The translations under genes and the position numbers were made by a program. A stretch of 64,000 bases of DNA from an uncultured Hyphomonas sp. (GTDB lineage Bacteria > Pseudomonadota > Alphaproteobacteria > Caulobacterales > Hyphomonadaceae), in the NCBI RefSeq assembly GCF_963678195.1, contig NZ_OY782759.1, forward strand, positions 2,914,001 to 2,978,000. The letters run 5' to 3'. Positions 1 to 6,334 of this stretch are shown piece after piece. Position 1 is the first letter of the stretch. Every line of letters begins with the position of its first letter. The notes beneath the pieces are model-generated. The model was not told the origin of the DNA. It saw only the letters and a list, made by a program, of their open reading frames with translations, and ran no database searches.

Positions 1-480
1 TTCTGCTCCATGTGCTCGCGCCTGCGCCGGGGCATCCTCTACCGTATCGCGCGGGAGGAAGGCTGCGATGCCATCGTGCTCGGCCACCACCGCGATGACG
101 CGCTGGAGACATTCATGATGAACCTCATCCATGGCGGACGTCTCGCCGCAATGCCGCCAAAGCTGCTGAATGATGAGGGCGATGTCATGGTGCTCCGCCC
201 TCTGATTACAGCAGCGGAGGACGATCTTGAGAAGTTCTCCAATGCAATGAACTTCCCGATCATCCCGTGCAATCTGTGCGGCAGCCAGGACGGCCTGCAG
301 CGCGTGGCGATGAAACAGATGCTGACCGAGTGGGAACGCAAGAAGCCCGGCGTGCGCCAGGTGATGGCCCACGCCCTCGCCACCGTCCGGCCCAGCCACC
401 TGCACGACCCGAAAATTTTTGACTTCATCGGCCTCGCCCCCGGCGGCGAAGGCGAAGACGACCCGAACGTGCCGTTCTGA
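1..480 (+). CDS. ttcA: tRNA 2-thiocytidine biosynthesis protein TtcA, 3' part
   Basis: TtcA is an ATP- and Fe-S-dependent sulfurtransferase that thiolates cytidine 32 of tRNAs in the cytoplasm. The reading frame is open from the window edge, so the N-terminal PP-loop is missing. The fragment begins [11 protein letters not shown], which carries the first CxxC cluster motif. [14 protein letters not shown] follows, then a second pair in PCNLCGSQ. These motifs are diagnostic for TtcA. The protein ends DDPNVPF. Its last 17 bases are repeated exactly at the end of the next gene. Identification is secure; only the start is off the window. Confidence 0.95.
   Translation, partial: FCSMCSRLRRGILYRIAREEGCDAIVLGHHRDDALETFMMNLIHGGRLAAMPPKLLNDEGDVMVLRPLITAAEDDLEKFSNAMNFPIIPCNLCGSQDGLQRVAMKQMLTEWERKKPGVRQVMAHALATVRPSHLHDPKIFDFIGLAPGGEGEDDPNVPF
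464..480 (+). repeat. 17-bp direct repeat, copy 1 (ttcA 3' end)
   Basis: The 17 bases CGAACGTGCCGTTCTGA, covering the last codons and stop of ttcA, recur exactly at 1512-1528. There they form the last codons and stop of the next gene. The bases on either side of the two copies differ. Confidence 0.85.
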
Positions 481-523
481 AGCACACCTGACAAAGAGCC
501 GGCCCAGACTGGCAGGAGGCGAT

Positions 524-1528
524 ATGCCATCTGATCAAGCAAAGCACCCGCTCGCCACACATATTACCGACCACGGACAGTTCGGGCACCCGGTCTCGGA
601 CAATATCCACGCCTATCTGAACGCACTTTACGAAGGCAAACTCTACGAAACACTTTCCGCAGGGTATCCCGGCCGGAAAATCATCCTCAATCTTGCCCAT
701 GCCTATTCGCTGATGAGCCAGGAAATATTCTGGACCGAGGATGAGGCCTACGAGCAGGCCCTGAACGCGTTCCCCTACCTCGCAGATCATATCGCCGGAA
801 CGGATCTGGGCCTGGCGGACCTTTACCATGTCTCGGTGATCGTAGAGAATTTCTTCGATGGGGATTTGGACGGTCAGGGCCCCGCTCACCTCACCCGGCT
901 CAACGCTCCGATAAAGTTACTGGCGGAACTTTTTGAGCGGCCTGATTACAAGACAGCGATCTGCACCGCACTGGAAAACAAGTCCCGGTCAGATTTCCAT
1001 GAACTTATCTCCATGGCGACCTTGTTCTATGGAGACGATGCGTTCGATCTGTTCTTCAGTTTTGCAGAAGCCCAGCCTGTCCAGGCGCTGGAGCCTGCCT
1101 ACTGGCTAATCGACATGAACGATGCCCAGCGCGAGAGATTCATTTCCTGGGCGCGACGTCACATGCCTTCGGGGCTTTCGCTGCCAGTATCGGCGCGCAC
1201 GCAGGACTATGACGAAACAGTCTCCCAAATTCTCGACCGTATCGAATGGAAGCACGAGCACACGCTGAAATCGATTCGGGACCGGGTGGATTTTACGATC
1301 TGGGGGCTTTGCTCGGCTGACAAGTTCAAAGCAGCAAATGCGGCTTATCTGCTGGAAGACCTGCCGGTCAGTCAGTGGCCTGAGGGAAGTCTGGCCGTCA
1401 TTTCCGGGCTGTACGAAGACATGGAACCAAACTGGACCTCGTTCAAATCCAGAGGTGGCAAGGGAAGTTACACAACCCACAGGGAGAGGCTGGGCGAGCT
1501 CCTGAAAAAGGCGAACGTGCCGTTCTGA
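524..1528 (+). CDS. hypothetical protein, 334 aa
   Basis: I do not recognise the family. The frame is open further upstream, but ATG 524 is preceded by a strong AGGAGG at 514-519 and reads MPSDQAKHPLATH. The product looks soluble, with no signal peptide or membrane segment. It is rich in aromatic and acidic residues, and its helical, repeat-like middle is dense in Leu and Ala (about residues 60-200). The C-terminus ends KKANVPF, echoing the end of TtcA, and the DNA there is an exact 17-bp copy of the ttcA terminus. The gene sits alone 43 bp after ttcA. It is likely a real expressed gene of unknown role, possibly acquired. Confidence 0.75.
   Translation: MPSDQAKHPLATHITDHGQFGHPVSDNIHAYLNALYEGKLYETLSAGYPGRKIILNLAHAYSLMSQEIFWTEDEAYEQALNAFPYLADHIAGTDLGLADLYHVSVIVENFFDGDLDGQGPAHLTRLNAPIKLLAELFERPDYKTAICTALENKSRSDFHELISMATLFYGDDAFDLFFSFAEAQPVQALEPAYWLIDMNDAQRERFISWARRHMPSGLSLPVSARTQDYDETVSQILDRIEWKHEHTLKSIRDRVDFTIWGLCSADKFKAANAAYLLEDLPVSQWPEGSLAVISGLYEDMEPNWTSFKSRGGKGSYTTHRERLGELLKKANVPF
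1512..1528 (+). repeat. 17-bp direct repeat, copy 2
   Basis: This is an exact second copy of 464-480, in the same frame and including the stop codon. The two copies bracket the 334-aa gene, 1048 bp apart. They could be the trace of an insertion or recombination at the ttcA 3' end. Confidence 0.85.
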
Positions 1529-1555
1529 CAATCAGGCCAGCAAGTCCGGAAGCGA

Positions 1556-2290
1556 TCACATCACGCATTCGTCTCCATCCGGCATCAGCCGGAAGTCTTC
1601 CTTGGGCAGAAGGCGGAAATGGGTGCCCGTCCTTGTGGCCGCCAGTATCCGGTCGCAGCGAAATGTGCGCGATGCATTCCGCAGATGGTCCTGCGCGACA
1701 ACATACCAGACCGGGTATTTCAGCAGGAGGTAGTGCGGTTCGATTTCCCGTTCGGACGTCTCACCATCCTCTCTCTGATATCGTATCTTCAGCGCTTCCT
1801 GATCCGTGAACGCCTGATGCAGGGCCTGAACGATCGGCTTTGGTGGGGGTGACGTCCCCGCCTGCACATAGGTCGACACGGTGACACCCACGAGGATACG
1901 AGATTTCAGGCGGTTTACCCTTTCGCGCTTTGCCGGCGAAAAGGAAGCCACCAATTGCCGCCTGACCGAGTCGAGGTTCGCCAGAAACATGGGTGAGTTC
2001 ATTTGCTCTGTGACGGCAAGGCTGATCAGAAGATCGACGGCCTCTGCATAGGACAGGTTGATCCGGCCAACACCCCAGTTGCGGTCCAGGCGGACGCCCC
2101 CACCCCTTCCACGGTCGGCGTCGATTTGCATGCCCTGATCCCGCATGAGGGAAAGATCCCGCGAGATCGTTCGCTGGCTGACCCCGAGCTCACGCGCCAG
2201 ATCGCTGACCGTGCAAGGCGCATCCTGCTTCAGCCGGACCGCCAGCAATTCCATCCGCCTCAGCCTGCCAGTCGTGTTCGTCCGCGCCAT
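1556..2290 (-). CDS. YafY/DeoR-type transcriptional regulator with WYL domain
   Basis: This 244-aa regulator has an N-terminal winged helix: TTGRLRRMELLAVRL, then DLARELGVSQRTISRDLSLM, the recognition helix. A C-terminal WYL-type ligand domain includes IEPHYLLLKYPVWYVVAQD. ATG 2290 gives the family-typical MARTNTTGRLRR start; the longer open frame upstream is not needed. It is transcribed divergently from a VOC/glyoxalase gene at 2392. That is a common arrangement for this regulator class and suggests it controls that neighbour and itself. The ligand is unknown. Confidence 0.88.
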   Translation of the reverse strand: MARTNTTGRLRRMELLAVRLKQDAPCTVSDLARELGVSQRTISRDLSLMRDQGMQIDADRGRGGGVRLDRNWGVGRINLSYAEAVDLLISLAVTEQMNSPMFLANLDSVRRQLVASFSPAKRERVNRLKSRILVGVTVSTYVQAGTSPPPKPIVQALHQAFTDQEALKIRYQREDGETSEREIEPHYLLLKYPVWYVVAQDHLRNASRTFRCDRILAATRTGTHFRLLPKEDFRLMPDGDECVM

Positions 2291-2301
2291 CGAAGAAATA
2301 G

Positions 2302-2314
2302 GACACAAAATGTC
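2302..2314. promoter_or_regulatory. possible operator between the YafY regulator and VOC gene
   Basis: A small inverted repeat, GACA-CAAAA-TGTC, lies 12 bp upstream of the regulator start in the divergent intergenic region. A second GGACAC stands at about 2334. Position fits an autoregulatory operator. The repeat is short, so this is tentative. Confidence 0.3.
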
Positions 2315-2391
2315 GTATTTTTCAATAAGAGGCGGACACCCCCAAAACCAGGCCGGTGACGTCATGTCATCGGCGCACAGGAGATCCCACC

Positions 2392-2748
2392 ATGAAAATG
2401 AACTATGTCGTTCTCGGAACAAACGACATGACCGCCTCAATGAGATTTTACGATGCGCTTTTCGAGCCGTCCGGCCTGAATCGCGTTTCCCCGTCAGACA
2501 GGATGACCTACTGGCTGGGCGAGGATTTTGCATTTGCCACAGCCCTGCCCTTCGACGGACGGCAAGCCACCAACGGAAATGGAACCATGGTCGGCTTCAG
2601 TGTCGGAACTGCCGAGGTGGTCAGACAGTTTCATGAGCGGGCCATTGAACTTGGCAGCACCTGCGAAGGTGCGCCGGCCCAGCGTGGGCCGCGGTTTTCT
2701 GCCTATGTGAGAGACCTTGATGGAAACAAGCTGTGCTTTTCTGACTGA
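2392..2748 (+). CDS. VOC (glyoxalase/bleomycin resistance) family protein
   Basis: This is a single VOC module of 118 aa, a metal-dependent fold used by glyoxalases, extradiol dioxygenases and resistance proteins. It opens MKMNYVVLGTNDMTASMRFY and closes with AYVRDLDGNKLCFSD, the usual final strand with a D-G-N turn. ATG 2392 follows AGGAG at about 2379-2383. The longer frame from 2356 lacks a good ribosome site. It is divergent from the YafY regulator and is its probable target. The substrate cannot be read from sequence. Confidence 0.85.
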   Translation: MKMNYVVLGTNDMTASMRFYDALFEPSGLNRVSPSDRMTYWLGEDFAFATALPFDGRQATNGNGTMVGFSVGTAEVVRQFHERAIELGSTCEGAPAQRGPRFSAYVRDLDGNKLCFSD

Positions 2749-2771
2749 CACCTTGCAGAGGTGCTGAACGC

Positions 2772-3113
2772 CTATGCGTCCGGACTTTCGGGCGGGCGCA
2801 CCCGGCCGCGGTAGAATGAAAGCTGCTCCATCACATGCCAGAAGCTGGCCATAAGGTGCGGGCGTTCCCGGAGGGGGCCTGAATAGTGAACCGTGCACAG
2901 GCACCCGTCTTCCCGCCGGGGATGTTCGCGGCAGGAGATTTCAAAGGGGCCCCAGTCGACACGCATCAGGATCACCTCGCGCAGCTTTGCCGGATCTCCC
3001 GGCCATCGGCATTCAAACTCCGCATTTCGCAGGCCGTCCTCACGGGTCGGGGTTGCGTGGCTGCGTGCGGAAACTGGTTCAAGCTGTAAGAACTGAACAC
3101 CACCATAGGCCAA
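2772..3113 (-). CDS. hypothetical protein, 113 aa
   Basis: I do not recognise this family. The start is TTG 3113 with a good ribosome site, GGAAGGAG, about 9 bases upstream. The gene lies 84 bp downstream of the OxyR-like gene on the same strand and could be its operon partner. The product is soluble and rich in Arg and Glu, with WGPFEISCREHP and a conserved-looking tail (SFWHVMEQLSFYRGR). It has three cysteines and no signal peptide. Support is limited to the ribosome site, spacing and plausible composition, so it may be a chance ORF. Confidence 0.45.
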   Translation of the reverse strand: MAYGGVQFLQLEPVSARSHATPTREDGLRNAEFECRWPGDPAKLREVILMRVDWGPFEISCREHPRREDGCLCTVHYSGPLRERPHLMASFWHVMEQLSFYRGRVRPPESPDA

Positions 3114-3197
3114 TTTTCAGGCTCCTTCCTTTTTGTCTGTAAGCGGAAGGTGGCCTCAACGGCCCGATAAGTAAAATCGATTGAAACTGAATGGCGA

Positions 3198-4133
3198 TTA
3201 GGTTTTTCCTTTCGCGGCTTTTCCGCTCTGCGCCAGAAGGTCTGCCGCCACGTCCCTGAACACCAATCCCAGTTTCTGGATATTCTGCTCAAGAGGAGAC
3301 CCAGCCCGCCAGACCAGGCTGATCTGGCGGCGCGCCAGGGGATGATCGATCGGACGAACGATCTGGTGAGGATCCTTGTTTGCCTCCATCACGGCATAAA
3401 GACTGGGGACAATGGCAATGCCTGCCCCCATACCGGCCATCTGCCGGATCGCATCCAGTGACGTGCCTTCATATTCCGTCGACACATGGGCGCCTGCGGC
3501 TTCTGCCAGTTTCTGCACCACCGTGCTGAGACGGTGGCCATATCCCAGACTGAGCACTTCACGCCCCTTGAGGGCGGAAATCTTCAAAGGCCCATCCCCC
3601 CGGCCAATCGGATCGTCCGATGCCGTACAGACATAGAGCTGCTCGTCAAAGAGCTGCATGGACTCTGAATTGAGATGATCTTCGGCGGTCGAGATGATCA
3701 TGTCGAGCCGGCCATCATTGAGCTTTTCATCGAGGTCGATCGTCCGCTCTTCCCGGACACCCATCCTGAGATCGGGGTATAGCTGGTGAAGCTCCCGCAC
3801 TGCACTCGGCAACAGGTATGGACCGATGGTCGGCAGGGTTCCCAGCCTGTAACGCCCCGCCAGATCGCCTACGGACTGCCGCGCAACCGTCTTCAGGTCT
3901 TCCACATGCGTCAGAATAATCCTTGCGCGGCGGACGATTTCCACCCCCGCCGGGGTCAGCACCGCGCCGGTTCTGGCCCGTTCGATCAGCGTCACGCCGA
4001 GTTGGGCTTCTGCATCCGAAATCTGTTCGGACAGGCTCGGCTGGCTCACGCCCAATTGCGTTGCGGCATCGCGGAACCGGCCTGTTTCCGCGACAGCGAC
4101 AATATACTGAAGTTGGCGAAGGGTTGGCCTCAT
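3198..4133 (-). CDS. OxyR-like LysR-family regulator lacking the redox cysteines
   Basis: This is a 311-aa LysR protein. MRPTLRQLQYIVAVAETGRF starts the winged helix, and the effector domain (from about residue 90) most resembles OxyR, with TIGPYLLP, DLRMGVREE and GRLDMIIS. OxyR senses peroxide through two cysteines, C199 and C208 in E. coli. Here the segment aligned to the second (GHC) reads GHR, and the region of the first (SDDPIGRGDGPLKIS) has no cysteine. The only visible effector-domain Cys is in QLYVCTAS. The protein is therefore probably not a thiol peroxide switch. ATG 4133 was chosen by alignment with family starts. It is divergent from a small Arg-rich ORF and followed by a 113-aa ORF. 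Confidence 0.85.
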   Translation of the reverse strand: MRPTLRQLQYIVAVAETGRFRDAATQLGVSQPSLSEQISDAEAQLGVTLIERARTGAVLTPAGVEIVRRARIILTHVEDLKTVARQSVGDLAGRYRLGTLPTIGPYLLPSAVRELHQLYPDLRMGVREERTIDLDEKLNDGRLDMIISTAEDHLNSESMQLFDEQLYVCTASDDPIGRGDGPLKISALKGREVLSLGYGHRLSTVVQKLAEAAGAHVSTEYEGTSLDAIRQMAGMGAGIAIVPSLYAVMEANKDPHQIVRPIDHPLARRQISLVWRAGSPLEQNIQKLGLVFRDVAADLLAQSGKAAKGKT

Positions 4134-4236
4134 AGTTCGGAAAAACCTATCAGAAGATAATAAACATTCGATTTGAGCTATCGCGCATATGGCCTCATAT
4201 CGGGGACATCGCAAGAGCCAAAAGGAGGCAAATGAA

Positions 4237-4419
4237 ATGTATCGACTGACCGACGACCTCTGGACAGGGAGCCAGACCGGCCCGGCAAGTCCGGGCCGTG
4301 GCGGCCGGTTCATGGATGCCGCTGACACGCGTCCGAAAGCGGACGGGCACGGTCAGAGCACCGCGGAAACACCCACCCAGTACCGCCGGCGCCGGCGCCG
4401 TATACGGCGCGCCGCCTGA
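4237..4419 (+). CDS. small Arg-rich protein, 60 aa
   Basis: The ORF begins MYRLTDDLWTGSQTGP and is preceded by AGGAGG about 8 bases upstream, the main evidence that it is translated. It ends in a poly-Arg tail (RRRRRRIRRAA). The DNA there contains a 16-bp perfect palindrome centred on TATA at 4401-4404. It is divergent from the OxyR-like regulator, 103 bp away, and so a candidate target. No family is recognised. The basic tail suggests nucleic-acid or membrane-surface binding; that is inference only. Confidence 0.45.
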   Translation: MYRLTDDLWTGSQTGPASPGRGGRFMDAADTRPKADGHGQSTAETPTQYRRRRRRIRRAA

Positions 4420-4452
4420 GTTCCAATCAGCACAAAGGGAAATGCAAAAACA

Positions 4453-4662
4453 ATGTCTCTCCTTAAAGATCTGATTACGAACTTTCTTGAGGAAATGGCC
4501 GACTTCGCAGAGCCTCGGGGGCGTAGAGACCGCCCCCGCAAAGGCGAGTTGGCTCCGGCTCGAATTCGCACCCGCGAGGATGCCGAAGCCATCGGCCGGT
4601 GGGAAAGCGAAGGTGGCCGCCCGCGGCGCCGCAAGGAACGCTTCGGCTTTCTTGATGACTAG
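4453..4662 (+). CDS. small charged protein, 69 aa
   Basis: It begins MSLLKDLITNFLEEMADFAE, a predicted amphipathic helix, followed by a strongly basic tail with RRDRPRKG and GRPRRRKERFG. A weak AAGGGAA lies about 11 bases upstream. It follows the 60-aa Arg-rich ORF by 33 bp and precedes the structured nhaA leader. No family is recognised. Composition resembles its 60-aa neighbour, so the two may be a small operon, but neither is certain. Confidence 0.4.
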   Translation: MSLLKDLITNFLEEMADFAEPRGRRDRPRKGELAPARIRTREDAEAIGRWESEGGRPRRRKERFGFLDD

Positions 4663-4682
4663 CTATCCCTGACACCTGAACA

Positions 4683-4811
4683 CGGCCAGAGCCTGCTCCC
4701 CCTGACAGGCTCCCCACTCTCCTGGCCGCAACGATCCCGCCGGCAAGCAGCATCTGCCTGGTACCCTCCCCCCCCTCAGCCTCAGGCAGGGGCCCGTGGC
4801 GGCGGGATCGT
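4683..4811 (+). ncRNA. structured 5' leader of nhaA, candidate cation riboswitch
   Basis: Two compound hairpins fill the gap before nhaA. In the first, CGGCCAG (4683-4689) pairs with CTGGCCG (4722-4728), and an inner GAGCCTG (4689-4695) can pair with CAGGCTC (4706-4712). In the second, a perfect 12-bp stem joins 4731-4742 to 4800-4811 and encloses CTGCCTG/CAGGCAG (4754-4760 with 4783-4789). The outer stem is followed by ATTCTTTT, which could act as a terminator. Lithium-responsive riboswitches (nhaA-I and nhaA-II motifs) are known upstream of nhaA in proteobacteria. Class membership here is inferred from position and folding, not from a consensus match. Confidence 0.5.
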
Positions 4812-4863
4812 ATTCTTTTCGCCCCCCAACCAACTGCCACACCGCTAACAAGGACCTTTGCCA

Positions 4864-6087
4864 ATGACGAAAGTTGTCGCCCGTATCCAGGATTTTCTCA
4901 GACTTGAGAGTGCCGCTGGCCTTATCCTGATGATGGCGGCTGCGCTGGCGATTGCGGCGAACAATACCGTCTTCAGTCTCTGGTATGGCGGCCTTCTTTC
5001 CACACCCGTGGTCGTGCAGGTCGGTGCGCTGGAGATCGCGAAGCCTTTGCTTCTCTGGATCAATGACGGACTGATGGCCGTCTTCTTCCTGTTGGTCGGC
5101 CTTGAGATCAAGCGGGAGGTCCTGGAGGGCGAGTTGTCGTCATTCGACAAAACGGTGCTGCCAGCGCTGGCCGCCATTGGTGGCATGGCCGGGCCTGCCA
5201 TCATTTATGTCATGCTCAATTTGCCGTCCCCGGAGACCCTGCGCGGCTGGGCAATTCCGGCAGCGACCGACATTGCGTTTGCGCTCGGAATTCTTGCGCT
5301 GCTTGGCACGCGCGCGCCGGTTGCGCTGAAAATCCTGCTGCTTGCCATTGCCATTATTGATGACCTCGGCGCGATCCTGATCATCGCCCTGTTCTATACT
5401 GAGCAACTCTCGCTTCAGGCGCTCGGCCTGGCAGCGACTGGATTCGCAGGTCTGGTTCTCATGAACCGGATGGGGGTGAAGCGTATCGCACCTTATGTCC
5501 TGGTGGGCGTGTTCATCTGGGTTTGTGTGCTGAAGTCCGGCGTACATGCGACCCTTGCCGGCGTGCTGACGGCGCTTGCCATTCCACTTTCGCCCCGCAA
5601 GGAAACCGGGCAGTCGCCCCTTCACAAGCTGGAGCATGGCCTCCATCCGTGGGTGGCCTTCCTGATCCTGCCGGTCTTCGCCTTCGCCAATGCAGGTGTA
5701 GATCTTCGCGATGTCGATCTGGACGCTGTGACGGGGACGATCCCCCTCGGCATTGCGCTTGGCCTGTTCTTCGGCAAGCAGATTGGCGTGTTCGGTCTGA
5801 CTTATGCGGCGGTGAAGACGGGCCTGGCCCGGCTCCCCTCCGGCATCAGCTGGCTGCATGTCTATGGCGTGGCCTGCCTCACGGGCGTTGGCTTTACCAT
5901 GAGCCTGTTCATCGGCAGCCTCGCCTTCAGCACAGCCGCCGAGCTTGACCAGGTTCGACTGGGTGTCCTGATGGGGTCCGTTGCATCCGGACTGCTCGGC
6001 TTTGCCGTACTGCGCTTCGCCAGCCGCCCGGATGAAGCCCAAGCGCTGCGTAATATCCCCGACGCACCGGTGCCGCTCCAAAAGTAA
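4864..6087 (+). CDS. nhaA: Na+/H+ antiporter NhaA
   Basis: NhaA exports Na+ or Li+ in exchange for protons across the inner membrane, for pH and salt homeostasis. The 407-aa product has the full set of hydrophobic segments. The transport-site aspartates sit in AIAIIDDLGAILI (D166-D167), with a further Asp in AATDIAFALG. LVGLEIKREVLEGEL is the conserved loop near the entry funnel. ATG 4864 was chosen because AAGGAC lies 8 bases upstream; the TTG at 4858 is too close. The preceding structured leader suggests cation-responsive regulation. Confidence 0.96.
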   Translation: MTKVVARIQDFLRLESAAGLILMMAAALAIAANNTVFSLWYGGLLSTPVVVQVGALEIAKPLLLWINDGLMAVFFLLVGLEIKREVLEGELSSFDKTVLPALAAIGGMAGPAIIYVMLNLPSPETLRGWAIPAATDIAFALGILALLGTRAPVALKILLLAIAIIDDLGAILIIALFYTEQLSLQALGLAATGFAGLVLMNRMGVKRIAPYVLVGVFIWVCVLKSGVHATLAGVLTALAIPLSPRKETGQSPLHKLEHGLHPWVAFLILPVFAFANAGVDLRDVDLDAVTGTIPLGIALGLFFGKQIGVFGLTYAAVKTGLARLPSGISWLHVYGVACLTGVGFTMSLFIGSLAFSTAAELDQVRLGVLMGSVASGLLGFAVLRFASRPDEAQALRNIPDAPVPLQK

Positions 6088-6189
6088 GTGTGCGCGTCTG
6101 GCAAAGCCCGCCATCTCGCGTCATAGTCAGGCACCTGACTGCCCCCCGGCACGCAGGCGAAGACGCCCCGGATATGCCTTTCTGACCAA

Positions 6190-6212
6190 GGCTGCCTGAA
6201 TTTCAGGCAGCC
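6190..6212. terminator. perfect inverted repeat after nhaA, probable terminator
   Basis: An 11-bp perfect inverted repeat, GGCTGCCTGAA then TTCAGGCAGCC, has a single T between the arms. It lies about 100 bp past the nhaA stop and before the next promoter region. No long T run follows, so a protein-binding palindrome is an alternative. Nothing else is seen in 6088-6334. Confidence 0.5.
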
Positions 6213-6334
6213 GCAGAAATGTCAGGCCGCATTAAAAGAAGCGCTGGCCCTGCCCGGCAACGCTACCTATTCGACGGGCAGCGAGAGGTCGATACGCCAA
6301 AGGCGGTCGGGTAAAGTACCGGGAGGAAATCAAA

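Noticed and set aside
4132..4181. OxyR-type operator (spaced ATAG/CTAT) upstream of the OxyR-like gene
   Set aside because: ATAG and CTAT elements are present but the spacing does not match the OxyR consensus.
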